Source of the DNA: Alentia gelatinosa
Taxonomy: Eukaryota; Annelida; Polychaeta; Phyllodocida; Polynoidae
Direction: 5' to 3'
Length of the DNA stretch: 64,000 nt
Assembly (NCBI GenBank): GCA_950022655.1
Contig: OX465587.1
Coordinates: 23,749,716 to 23,813,715, forward strand
Positions 1 through 11,900 of this stretch are shown in pieces. Both the position numbers and the translations under genes were made by a program. Within the stretch, counting starts at the first letter, position 1, and every line of letters starts with the position of its first letter. Under the pieces are notes generated by a model. It had not been told where the DNA came from and did not search any database. It saw nothing but the letters and a program-made list of their open reading frames with translations.

Positions 1-935
1 TACACACACAGAAGATACGCTGTGAAAACTTGGGAACGGCCCACTTTCCATATGTATTCTCTTCCCGATTCCTACTGTTCCCCGCTGGGCATGGAATACA
101 CACACAGTTGACATGTACAGGGATGCACATGTCTGTCTGTATACGAGACAACTAGGACGTTGAGAATCGGGCTGAATATATTTAGCAAATGAACCACTTC
201 AGGCTATATAGCGAAACAACACATCTACTACCCATCAGGGTGGTCTTGTCTAGGAATAAGGCGTCTTCATGAAATCTCTTATGGTACGGGAGGATTTATT
301 GATTTGATTATGGTAGGTCTGTTATTGTATTTAATGATTTTGCTATAAGTTGTTATTGCGTTTAGCGATGTGGTTTTTATCAGTCACTAGTATATTGTTG
401 CTTTGGTCTTTCATTTTGATAATGCCATTAATTATTACCAGTTTCATTCATGTCATCATGGATTATGATTTGGTTCATTGATGTTGCTATATTATTGCCA
501 AGACTGTCACTGAGTCAATGATGTGGTTCTAGGTTGTGCTAGGTATGTTGAGGTAATCTTGACTATGTAGGTGATAGCTAGGAAACGTTTAGTCAGACCA
601 AATCTTTCACAGATGCTGCACACGCTGTCATCACGGTGACCTATGCTTTCCTGGCCGGGCCCTAAGTATCCTTAATATTCAGATGTCTTTTTTTGTTTGT
701 TCTTCTTTAGTTATCAAACATACATCACTGGGATCATCCGAGTTTTTCAGATGCAACAATTGGACTGCATATAAATCAATACGTGATTATCGCCATTACA
801 TCTTGATCAAAAAGCGTTAAATAACCATAGGGTTATGTTGGAAATAATAGGTGAGGGAATAATGATGATGAAGGTATGGTCTCGTATAATATGCTATTGC
901 GGTTAGATTACTATAACATCAGTTCGATATTTCTC
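1..935. other. AT-rich non-coding DNA, nothing recognised
   Basis: No reading frame with protein-like composition, no clear repeat and no RNA gene was seen. It is ordinary AT-rich intergenic or intronic sequence up to the first transposon. Confidence 0.5.
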
Positions 936-1306
936 TTAACCCTTTCCTTGCTGCACCCAGTTCCTCTGATCACCATTGTACAGCAGGCATTGCCTGCATA
1001 AACAACCTTGCTATAGCAGGCACCTTTTTTTTTGTTGCAAAATAGCAATGTCACATGATGTGTCATGTGATTTGAGTAATTTATCTTGGTAGCTGATAAT
1101 ATTATGTTATACCAAATCAAAGGTCAATATGCCGTTTATACTATGTCAAAATTTCTTTCAATTCAAACAATTATTTTTGTATTTATTGAATTTTGTATAT
1201 AAGTATAAGTATATAAGTATAAGTTAGCCAGGGGTATGCCTGGAGGCATCATGCTGCTGTAGCCAGGGGAATGCCTGGAGGCATCATGCTGCTGTTAAAG
1301 GGTTAA
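936..1306. mobile_element. piggyBac-type MITE, copy 1
   Basis: The element is bounded by TTAA at 936-939 and 1303-1306. It starts CCCTTTCC and ends AAAGGG, the arrangement of piggyBac elements (TTAA target duplication with CCC...GGG ends). It has no coding capacity, so it would be a non-autonomous derivative. Near the right end a subterminal unit containing GCCAGGGG.ATGCCTGGAGGC is repeated twice. A second full-length relative lies at 15432-15816 and shares the interior, including the stretch around TCAAAATTTCTTT. Confidence 0.75.
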
Positions 1307-1841
1307 AACTGTTGTTGTTGCTACTGGGCAGCTGACAGGGTATCCCAGATGTATCATGCATTCTTCCATTTTCTTCTCCAGTGAAAGATCTGTCCTCTGG
1401 GACAGAACTGGTAGAAATAAACAAACAAACAAAAATACGCGGAATAACTCTTTTCTCACGTCGGTCCATATTTGTTAGTAGCATAGACGTGTAGAAACCC
1501 CTCAATATGTGCTTATTTACTCAGAATTGAGGTTAAGAGATTTAAACTACTTAATGATTGCTATCTCCGTCTCATATAGACCAGGTCAGGGCTATGTCAT
1601 AGTCCACAGAGCCTTTCTCACACCTGCCGGTGGTCTTGGTACATCTGTCCCTGCCACACATCACACGTTCACCACTGAGTCACGCATGTCCGGCTTTATT
1701 GTTAGCGCGTGCTCTACACTTACGGATCGTAAAGTGTCATGTACTGCATCAATATGTATGTTCCTGCAATTCATTCTCATGACCAGGGACGGTGTGTTTC
1801 AGGGCATTGGGTCTCCAGTTGGATACGGAATATGTATGCGT
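1307..1841. other. non-coding spacer, nothing recognised
   Basis: Reading frames here are short and have no recognisable domain. No repeat family could be assigned. Confidence 0.4.
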
Positions 1842-2032
1842 ATTCATCCTACCCTGCATATATATCTTCATATACTTTTTTTTAGTTTCTTTATTGTATC
1901 TCTCGTTGGGGTACAAGTTTTTCAGATACAACAACTTAACATGGTGTGACTGTATTCCATGGTTATGCCATATATTAATATGCCACGGGTGACATATGCA
2001 ATTAATAGCAGGTGATAGGGTAGGATAGAATC
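1842..2032. mobile_element. MITE-like element with ATCCTACCC/GGGTAGGAT ends, copy 1
   Basis: The left end reads ATTCATCCTACCC and the right end GGGTAGGATAGAATC, which are inverted complements. The interior carries TATGCCAC/GTGACATAT motifs. Two relatives with the same ends and interior lie in P450 introns at 11960-12103 and 12851-13005, which supports a dispersed non-coding DNA transposon family. The superfamily is not assigned. Confidence 0.55.
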
Positions 2033-4702
2033 TAAGTCTCACTCATATTCATATAATTGTTTCTGCTGCAGATAACGAATCAGCCCTGCTTCGTGATATC
2101 ATTTCGTAAATACAACCCATGCCATATAAACAATTATTTGAAATTTTGTGACGTTTCTTGATAGTCTGTGCTAGTGTCCCTTTTATGTTATAAGGCAGTA
2201 GAGAATTATGGAGTGTGTTTTGTATATCTTATATCGGCAGCTGTAATAAAATATCATCAGTGTTGGTAAGGTTGTACATGAACAAAGATAAGAGTGAATC
2301 ACGATAGAGTTCTACCTTTTTGATATAAATATTGACACGTTTGATTAACGATATATGACACACCTAGATAGATCGTTGACGAATACAAATCGTGATACAT
2401 GATGTAGATATGTACAGCACGATACATCACATCGTGTATTCATCTATAAAACACATGTACATCAACGATTTGATAGAGTGAAATGATATCACCCAACATG
2501 TGTGATTTTTCTGTACTTTTCTTTTTTAAATGAAGATGGGAACAAAATACCATCGCCAAAAACTATGTTCTTACTTGTATGGTTCACAGCAGACAAAGAC
2601 AAAGACTTATATACCACTAAAATAGCACTACAGATAAACAAATCCTTGTTTCTTAAAGTCTTTTCAAATGTTCGTTATTTCTGGTCATGTGACTCAGTGT
2701 TCCTGTTATATATTAATATTATGATGTTATTCGACTGTTAATCAAGCTTATAAATATGTTATTCAAGGTAGAAATACAGTAGACATACAGGACAGACATA
2801 GAAGGACGCTACAGTTTACATTTTCCTAGACATGTGACACAGTGTTTCCGTTTGAACTGTTGTTATAATTTGAATTGCTGGTCATTTGACTCAACAATGG
2901 CTAGAGGTCAATTTCGAGTTTGATGAACATTTCTGGCTTAACAAATAGTTTTTAATTGCATTATGAAATAAATCTTTCCTCTGTAATAATTGAATGTCTG
3001 CTGGTAGACAGTCCCATAGAATCCTTCCCCGAGGATGAGGACTGTTTTTAAATTCTTTTGTTCATGGCCTTTCTTAATTTTAACTTCATTTTACCTTGGG
3101 TACGTGTGTGTTTCCTCTTCTATTTACTAAATGGTCTTCGTGACTTGCCCACCAGTAAACCCTTTTATATAACTTAAAAAAACCCTCATCTTTATAAACT
3201 CATAGGTTGGGATTCCACCCCGTGCAACCGTCCCCAAAATTCACCACCGGATAGTTGATGAAGTCCGAATCAAAGATAACGAAAAAGTTTGAGTAACTAT
3301 GTCGAGATTCTAACAGGATATATGTTGGTGGATGGTTCTCAGGGCCTTGTATTGTTTTTAGATGACAATGACACGGATCAGTCAGGGTTTGGGTGTCAGA
3401 GCCGGTGACGACCTACATTCTGGTGCACAGGGTCACACGACCTCTGTATAGCTGTACTACTCCATTATCGCCCGTCTGCCCTATTATCGCCCATTGCGCT
3501 GCTGGCTCTGGGTCTGTGGATCATTCAGCATGCGTGGGAAAGTTGGCACAGACTGGTCAGTGTACGGAGCATGGCACAGGGCTGTGAGAGGCAACCTACC
3601 ATCTTCTCATGGTGAGTCAGAAAATATGTGCATGTTAGGCTACATGACTTGATCTATGGGTGAGTAAGGGTTGTGTCTTCGTGAACAAGGAATCTGTTTG
3701 TATATTGTTCCACACGAATTGTGATAGGAGTGCTGGGTAGGATCTTAGTGAATCACGATTTACTTCTCATGACATGATCAGTATTATGATGTCAGTACTC
3801 CTTGGGTATACGCGCGGGACTGATTACTACGCGGTATAGATCTCCCTGTTACCCTAGGACACTCCAAAAGTGTTCCTAGGCTTCGCAAGAACCTTAATTC
3901 TCCTTCACACTTCTACCAAAGTAAGTATTCGGATAATTACCTATTAAAGAATCCGTACAATTTACCATGAGTTGTGTGTGTGTGAATTAGTTAAAAATCT
4001 TTACTTGCGTGTATGTTATATCTTGGTAAATCAGAAAGCTCTCTGTCATGTGGGTCTCCTGTCCACCTATGTTATGAGTGAGGATCGTTTAGGGTAGGGG
4101 AGACACAATTGAGTTAGTATAACATCACTAAAAACCCAGATGGGTTGACGTTTAGGATGGGGACAGAACTATTGAGCTATTGGTGCTTGCAGTTCGTTTT
4201 AGAAGAAGGTGCAGAAATGAGTCGCAAATTTTATCCAAAGACAGGAAGCTTGGATTAGAAGAACAGTTGTTTCTTCCAGGTCAAATTCGTGATCAAACAG
4301 ACTTTTAATGATCTGCACTAGATATGGCTACTGATTCCTGATCTACATAAGTTCTGCTTATATATGTATACTAATTATACAGCTATACTTTTGTGCTGGC
4401 AGAGAGTTGCCATCTATTCAGTGCCTGTGTTATTATGGTCATATGTTATTACTAAGAAGTGAATATGTACTTTTACCTGTTTTCTTTCCTGAGTTATTTT
4501 TATACACTCTATGCCACTTTCCTTATATCTGTGCTAGTGTCAGTGCTGACCTGCTATTTATACATTCTGTAACTGCTATTTCATAGCTATGTTTTAATAT
4601 CTACTTATTAGTACCATAGAATTAATTCTAAATTTGTACTTGGTTCATTATGAACCTCTTTGGCATTGAGTTGGTTTCTTATTTTCTGCTATTTCTTTAC
4701 AG
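2033..4702. other. intergenic / 5' intron sequence upstream of the NHL gene
   Basis: AT-rich sequence with no convincing exon. Part of it is probably the 5'-UTR intron of the NHL gene, because a good splice acceptor ends at 4702. Small imperfect inverted repeats with CGTGATACAT/ATGTATCACG-like motifs occur around 2385-2435. No promoter could be placed. Confidence 0.4.
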
Positions 4703-4724
4703 CTATGACTGACCGCTGAGCAAG
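4692..4724 (+). promoter_or_regulatory. splice acceptor and minimal uORF before NHL start
   Basis: A pyrimidine-rich tract followed by CAG ends at 4702, giving a short 5'-UTR segment 4703-4724 in front of the NHL start codon. Within it an ATG at 4705 opens a four-codon reading frame closed by TGA at 4717-4719, out of frame with the main ATG at 4725. If the acceptor is used, every mature mRNA carries this minimal uORF five bases before the main start. The acceptor is inferred from sequence only. Confidence 0.4.
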
Positions 4725-5624
4725 ATGGATTTCATGATGGGCCGCGCTTCGCGGTATGGAACTCCCAAGTCGACCAAACTCTGGTTTCTATCCAATGACG
4801 AGTCTGGTTCAGGCATGAAGGAGGCTTTAAAATGTCCTTCAGATGTGGCCTTCATCGGCAGTAAGTACTTTGTGGTAGCGGACTCCAATGGGCACCGCCT
4901 GCCTGTGTTTGACCGTCAGGGCCGCGTGTGCACTGTGATCGGAGGCAATGAGGTGTGGCCGAGCTGTGTGGCGGTGATGCGTGACGGTAAGATCGTCGTC
5001 ACTGACCGTAAGAAGATGCTCATTAAGGTGTACGACATTCACGGCCAGTGTGTCCGAGCCTGGGCAGAGACGGCGCCCATAGGTGCGGAGGACTTTGAGT
5101 ACCGGCCTCATGGAGTGGCCGTGAACAGCAAAGACCAGGTGATCGTGTCAGACCTCATCACCAACAGAATCACCGTCTATTCACCCGAGGGCAAGAAACT
5201 GTTCCACTTCGGGGGACTTGGCACGCGTACCTCTGAGGTGCACCTGCCTTTTTACCTGGCTGTTGATTACCAGGACAACATCATCGTCTCGGACAATATG
5301 AATTTCTGCGTGAAGGTGTTCTCACCAGAAGGCGAGTTCAAGATGAAGATAGGCTCTGGCCAGGACTGGGGGCAGAGACAGTTCCAGAGCCCATATGGTG
5401 TAACGTCGGACACGGAGGGGAATATTCTTATCGCTGACCATCTTACCAACAAGATCGCTGTGTATGACCCGCAAGGAACGTTTATCTCCGACGCTGTCAG
5501 TAAGAATGACGGCTGTCAGAGTCCATGTGGACTGGCAGCTGACACTTTAGGTAACGTCGTCTTCACTGAGGCCTCTCTAGACTACACTAACATCAAGATG
5601 TATGCCCTGTCGTATATAACTTAG
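4725..5624 (+). CDS. NHL-repeat six-bladed beta-propeller protein (TRIM-NHL-like domain, stand-alone)
   Basis: A complete 299-residue reading frame, ATG at 4725 to TAG at 5622-5624, lies in one exon. It consists almost entirely of six NHL repeats at about residues 37-73, 78-115, 127-163, 174-210, 221-256 and 266-299. Each shows the pattern P.GVAV....IVSD..N..I.VY/F...G. Such propellers bind protein or RNA, and the closest architecture known to me is the C-terminal domain of TRIM2/TRIM3/TRIM71/Brat-type proteins. No RING, B-box, coiled coil or filamin domain is present here or visible upstream, so this is either a stand-alone NHL gene or the last coding exon of a longer one. A splice acceptor 22 bases before the ATG suggests a 5'-UTR intron. 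No signal peptide or membrane segment is seen, so a cytoplasmic scaffold role is likely. Binding partner unknown. Confidence 0.88.
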   Translation: MDFMMGRASRYGTPKSTKLWFLSNDESGSGMKEALKCPSDVAFIGSKYFVVADSNGHRLPVFDRQGRVCTVIGGNEVWPSCVAVMRDGKIVVTDRKKMLIKVYDIHGQCVRAWAETAPIGAEDFEYRPHGVAVNSKDQVIVSDLITNRITVYSPEGKKLFHFGGLGTRTSEVHLPFYLAVDYQDNIIVSDNMNFCVKVFSPEGEFKMKIGSGQDWGQRQFQSPYGVTSDTEGNILIADHLTNKIAVYDPQGTFISDAVSKNDGCQSPCGLAADTLGNVVFTEASLDYTNIKMYALSYIT

Positions 5625-6988
5625 ACACGGGCGCAACTGACTCCATTGGCCTTGATAACACTTACACCCACCCCTGGAATATAAGAGACTTGGACACGGA
5701 CTTTTATTGATAGTGTCTAATGCAACGATTTTTCTTACAGTTTACGGACCAAGGTGCCTCTGTACCGTATGTGCCTTTAAATGCCTCATTTACAGAGGTG
5801 TTATTCGTTATCCTATCATTCATGTAAATGTAGATATGAGGCTTATTCATTTGTTTTACTATGTTGAATTGTTTAAATCTTAATGGGACCAGTGTGAGGA
5901 ATTTGTGCATATAGTGTATATATGTATATCAGGAAAGTATGGCTGACGCAAAGTTCATAGATATACAGAAGATGTAAAGTTTAAATGACGTCACTATTAT
6001 AGAAATATGCATGCTGTAAAATATCAGTGCACTTATGCATAAATACATATAAGCATAATTCAAAGAGGGATTATATTCAGATTCTTCTGTCTGAAACTTG
6101 TTATTTTTTCCTACGGGCAGTAGGCTAGTTATGATTTAGGCATAAACATGATGTAAGAATGGACAACGCATTCCACAGCTATAGAGATATCAGAATGATA
6201 ATATGATAGCAGATTATAGTCACCACCGCTACCTATGAACATGTATTTAGTCTGGATCCATTGGAGAACTGGTGCACTTGCATGTTCCTAAAAGGTCACA
6301 TCGAAATAATCCGTCACAGATTATACACACATAATAGATATACACGATATCGATATACACAGATATAACACATTAGTATACATAAAGTGTGTATATTTAT
6401 CCCCGGTGTAAGGTCTGAATCCCACCTGGCCCATATAGTATAAGTGATAAAGCGACTGGGGACAACGTTCACACCGAAATACTTCTGGCTGTTGGTGATA
6501 TCAGAGATACTGGTGTTATAACCTATGGACATCAATCAAGTCCTTTGATATACAAGATGTAAATATATCATCCTGGATATTTGCTCACAGTCCAATATAC
6601 TTGTAAGACTTTCGATAAAAAAGGCTTTTTATAATCATGCCCGTTATGTTTCTGTTGACGCTGTGCCTTCCGGGCCGTGTGTAGTATTGTTAATTATACC
6701 TTTACTGTCATTAGTGTCATTTTACGCTAGATTATAAGGTATATTTACATGCCCCTAGTTATAAGAGGTTATCTATGTTAATGTTAAGGAGTCGACTCTT
6801 CCGTGTCTGTCTTTAACCTGACATTATTAATTGTCTTTGATTTTTTTTTCATACTTACGAGTCAGTATCTGAGGATAGCTATAGAGTATGAAAATATATA
6901 GGAAATTATTTCAAAAAGAAAGACTGAAAACGTCAGCTTTTACTTATTCACTGCTGAGAGTATTTTAATCTATTTACAGTTAGAGAGT

Positions 6989-6994
6989 AATAAA
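6989..6994 (+). terminator. candidate polyadenylation signal for the NHL gene
   Basis: First canonical AATAAA downstream of the NHL stop codon. The implied 3' UTR of about 1.37 kb is long but plausible. Weak evidence, since this hexamer is common in AT-rich DNA. Confidence 0.2.
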
Positions 6995-7431
6995 GACTTT
7001 GCCTATTCTTGTATGCATGCTGATAAATTTACACATTTCTATCATCAAGAGCTCGTGTGATACATGCAGTAATACTGATTGATTGGGGAAATTTGCTGTT
7101 TTATGAAAAGTACTTCCCTTTAATGGTTATTCATGTACAGGAATCGCCATTGTTACATCATTTGGAACCAAAAAGTAAAGTCTTCTTTACGCATTATAGA
7201 TTGCTCCTTCCTCATTTTTCCTTCCTAATTTCTTTCGAAATTGAAGCCATAAAATCACAATCACCGATAGTGCCTATTTGATAGAAAAACTAATAGGAAA
7301 ATGCGAAAACTAATCACGATTCATTAAAATTATTTTCTGAATTAAATAAAATCACAATGAGTCTTACACATTGTTCGTGTATTTTTTATTCTCTCTATTG
7401 GAATCCAACGGCGGAGCCACAAGTTCTGTTT

Positions 7432-7461
7432 ATACACACACACACACATATATATATATAC
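7432..7461. repeat. (CA)n/(TA)n microsatellite
   Basis: A run of alternating AC followed directly by alternating AT. Confidence 0.9.
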
Positions 7462-8379
7462 CAGGGAGCCTTACATACATGGTAAACAAAGTCCATATAT
7501 AAATACAGTATTGGAGTGACACTCACTATTAGCTTGGATAATGGCTGCATGTTGTGTTCACCTTCTCACATGGAAATATGAAGTCTAGAAAGAGCTCTCA
7601 CTACATTCTACAAAACAGGCTTAGGTTCATAACCTCTATTTGTTTTTGTACTGCGGTCAAAACGAGGCTCTGTTTACTGTCTCGTCATGCAGTGCACGCC
7701 GCGCGGGCCTCGTTCTGAGCTTGATGGAGAGGGCGGCTGTTGAGCGGAAGAAACGATGACGGGAGGGCAGGAGGCTAGCGGCTCTCTTTTTTACTGATAT
7801 AACTGAGTGAAGTCAGCAGAGAGAACAAAGTCGGCAAGGCGATTTGTTGTGGTGAGCGGTGAACCGTTTTCTCACGAAAGTTCTCGCCATAGGTCTGCCA
7901 TGAGGTATGATGATCAGATTTATCACACGGCATGCTCATAGGACTGCTGTGGATTTTATGATACCTTTGATAACGCTCTCTACTCTTTACTGCCTCCGAT
8001 AGCAGGTACTTACAATTACTGGACATTAATTCCACCAAACCAAACCCCTCTTTTCTCTTTTCTGTGGCACAAGTTTATCACACCTACTCACATAACACTC
8101 GCTAGTTATTACTTGTATTCCCATAAAACGCTGCCCCCCTCTTCACACACACATTCTATGCTATAGGTCTAGCACATATAATCCGATATTTCCTTTTCTG
8201 AATATCAGTCTCGTACAAATATTTTCCATAAAACATTTCCTTCGCTGCTATTGACTTATAAGTCTAATACAACTATTTCCTAAACCAGTGGCTAGGATGC
8301 GCATCAGAAAGTTTATATGATGAAGTGAAGCTTACTGGGGTGTGGTTCACCAATACCATATTTCGACATGTGTCATCTA

Positions 8380-8700
8380 TCTCCTGCATGATAGACCAAC
8401 ACCCCTTTTGACACACCGACACCTCTTTTGACAGACACCTCACATCTCCTGAGAGTCCCGCACGCCTCTGTAAGACTCCTTACACCTCTTAACATACCAG
8501 TCGCACCTCTTTTCAAATTCCTGGGAGACTCTTCACACCTCGTGACAGACTGGTCACACCTCATGACAGACCACGTATACTTGTCAGACCTCTGGCACTT
8601 CGTGACAGGCTCCCACACCTAACGAGTCATACCTCCAGACAGAAGTGACATCCTCCTGATAGACCACTCACGCCTCCTGAGGGACCAGCCATACCCATGT
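8380..8700. repeat. diverged short-period minisatellite
   Basis: Roughly 20-25-bp units built on CACCTC..GACAGAC recur about a dozen times with much divergence. It lies just beyond the P450 stop codon, probably in its 3' UTR or flank. Confidence 0.6.
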
Positions 8701-8733
8701 ATACACAGAAGTTAGTTGCCTACTAACATCAAG

Positions 8734-8915
8734 TCACTGTCTGCGTGTAAAACAGACTTCAAACTCCGATGGATGATAGGTTGTGCTCGAGATGCCCTCT
8801 ACGTCTGACAGGGTGTTCTCCTGAGCTAACCGTATGTGGAAATCTCCGACGAGAGAGGTCATGAAGAGGAAGAGCTGGTTCTCCGTGTATTGCTCAGCTG
8901 GACAAGCTCGGCGAC
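8734..8915 (-). CDS. P450 exon 5: heme cysteine and C-terminus
   Basis: Acceptor GCCCACAG|GT. It completes the heme loop as RRACPAEQ with the cysteine ligand, continues with the L-helix ([11 protein letters not shown]) and ends at TGA (8736-8734). Length downstream of the heme Cys is normal for the family. Confidence 0.9.
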
Positions 8916-11900
8916 CTGTGGGCGATAATGAATTGAAAGGCAACATAATAATATATATATAGTCTCATTTCTTGGTGATCTTGGATTCAACGTATCGAGA
9001 ATTACCAGTATGTGATAAACAAATATTACTTGTATAGGCCCGTTTCCATTGGCCGATTTCCCATCACCGATCTGCAGTCAGGAACCACCGACGGACTTTT
9101 GGCACTGTGGACCCAATATCGGTCAATGGAAACACCCAGCCCGTGAAATGACCCATAACATTTTCTGCTCAGATTATGCGATGTGACACCACCCACCATT
9201 GAGTGAAAGCTTGGTCACTGAGTGAAATCTACTACCCTCAGCGATTTTTCTTTACCGAGGCACAGTCAGTGGCACCACCGACAGACTTTCTGTGTAACTG
9301 AAAAAGTCTAAGCAATCTGCGTCGGCCAATGGAAATGGGCCTTATGTGAATGAGAGAGATTTACGAGTAGACAAATGTGAATCGTGTGTCACAAAGGTGC
9401 ATTTCGTTATTGCTGCCGTCCTGTGCAATCCCATATATACGCAGCAGTATTGGAATGTAAAGGTTTAGATATGAGCCATGGATAGGAACCACAAAGGAAT
9501 GGTTTAAGGAGAGATAAATGGGTGACAGGGAATATAAGGCGAGTATTGGCGTTAGGAAGAGGGTAATGAGAATGACATTATGGGGAGAGTAACGAGAATG
9601 AAAGTGCAATGAGGGGAAGAGGCAGGGAGCGATAGGCGTATGAACAACGGGAGGAGAGTGATAGTGGTGACCGTGGGGGTTGAGTGATGGCAGCGACAGA
9701 GGGAGGAGGGTGATTACAGTGACAATGGGAGGAGAGTGATGGCTATGGCAGGGGGGAGGAGAAGGAAGGCAGTGGCGGTGGTTACTGGAGAACTCGACAC
9801 GAAACGGACTCGACCTGTATTTGTCTGGAGAACTCTATTGGAGAACTCGACCCTTTTCATATCCTTTTAAATAAGATATTTTCATATAGAAGTAAAGGTC
9901 TGAAAGGTTAACTTTTAGACAAATAAACCAGTGGATATAAAAAAAGACCAGTTATGTTTAGATGTAGGGTAAACGTTAGGCTTAGGGATAGGGATAGAGA
10001 CAGGGATATGGTTAGGGATGGGGGAAGGGTTTTCTGATTTTTTTCTTAATTTGAAGCCAAGATAAGATACTTAGTACTAAATATAGCATTTATCCACTGT
10101 TGTATTAAGTTACTTGAATTCGGAAGATTCAAAACGGGTCGAGTTCTTAAAGCGGGTCGAGTTCGTTACGACTCAAGTTTTTGAGAGGTCGAGTTCGTTA
10201 CGGTCGAGTTCTCCAGTATTCAGTGGCAGTTGGGGGAGGAGCGTGAGGACGAGAGTGACAATGGAAATAGAGTGATGGTAGTGACAGTGGGAGGAGAGTG
10301 ATGGTAGTAACAGTGGGAGGAGAGTGATGATAGCAAAAGCTATGACAAAAAGCCGACAGATATTGATGCCATAACAATGGAAGTTGAGCGGTGACAGAAA
10401 GAAACTGATAGTACAACACGTACCTAGCCCAAATGGTATAAATGCTTCCACTTTCTGTAACTGGCCTGCATCGTCCAGAAATCTCTTTGGGTTGAAACGA
10501 TTCGGTTCTGGCCACCTGGAGGGATCCCGGAGAACTGACCACAGACACACGACAACCTACAGAAGGAGGGAAGTAACAATGGTGAATGTTTTGGTTTTGG
10601 GGAACGTTGGTAACTTCTCAATTTTGTATCATAATGTTCCGGGTTAAAGTCTAGGCTATACTTTTCTTTTCATTTTTTGCCTAGCGTCCTCATAGATTCG
10701 ATCTCTTGTTTAGATATATAGCGCATGCAGTAAATAAGTTGCATCTGCAGAAAAGAGATTTGTTCATGTTTTCTCTCACCTTCTATGCTCTTTCTGTCAT
10801 AAGACAAAAAATTCAATTCATCTATGTGTAATAAGAGTAAGAATTGAAGATGACTGATATGTATTGAAAATAATTTATGTCTATTGTTATCAAAGCTCAT
10901 AATAACTGTAAAATATGACACCCATAATGTCTTAATCCTTTCATCTGTTCTAGAGGCCAAATCTGTTCAAAATACTTTCACAAGTTCTGAAAATTAACTA
11001 CACGACATAGGGAAACGATGGATCATACTATATTAACTTGGAATTCCAACTATGTCTGCCAGAAATACGTTTGTTAAAATTATTTACTATGTCATGACGA
11101 TGAGAGTAATGGCAACCCATATCAGTAGGCAGCACACACCTTACAACCACGAGGTATCTTGTATCCTCTGACGGTAGTCTCGCGGTTGGTCACGTGGGTT
11201 ACGGCCAGTGGTAACGCGCATGACAGTCTGAGTGTCTCTCTGAGGACGGCGCATGCGTACGGCATGTCGTCGCGGTGTTGTGTACCGGGCGTCTTGTCTC
11301 GTCCCACCACCCTCAGCATCTCGTCATGGACGGCGGCCTGGACGTGAGGGTTGGCCGCCAGGTAATACACGAGCCACGAGAGAGTGGAGATCACCGCCTG
11401 CTGACCCACCAGGTACACGTCCTGTATTATCTCTAACAACGCATCCTTCATCACTCCAGACTTCACCATCTCCCGATACCCGTCCACTAAACACCTCTGT
11501 TGACCGTTGGCCTCAACCGTAACGTGTTTCTCCAACTTGCTCCTGATGAACTCCGTCAACCGTGTCTGCATCTTCAGGCGTTCCCTCAGCGTCCGTCTCC
11601 GCCAAGGTAAGCAGGAGAGCAGGCCACCGGTGGCGCCCTCTATGGAAAACCCTTGGAACCCATCTGCTGTGATTTGCTTCATATGCCGAAATTCGTCGGT
11701 GTCGTAATCGTGACGTTCTCCAAACAGATTGAGAGACGTCATGTTGATGACGGCGTTCCTGATGACGTCACGTGGATCCAAAGGTCGGCTGCGCTGCGCA
11801 GACAAAACCCGGGTCAAATGTTTCATTTCCTCTAAGATGGCCGCCTGGTCGGCGGTGCAAAGATGACGCGCGAGGGTGACGAATGCATGACGTTGCTGTT

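Larger units (their letters stand above)
5625..8379. other. intergenic region between converging NHL and P450 genes
   Basis: This holds the 3' untranslated regions of both converging genes. The first AATAAA on + after the NHL stop is at 6989-6994, and another is near 7345. On - an AATAAA lies near 7390. No additional gene was seen. Confidence 0.4.

Noticed and set aside
9965..10030. TTAGGG-like telomeric repeat
   Set aside because: Only scattered TTAGGGATAGGG variants inside a MITE, with no regular hexamer array.
10384..10647. 87-codon reading frame on + opposite P450 exon 4
   Set aside because: Shadow of the P450 coding strand; the - strand has the conserved motifs and matching splice sites.
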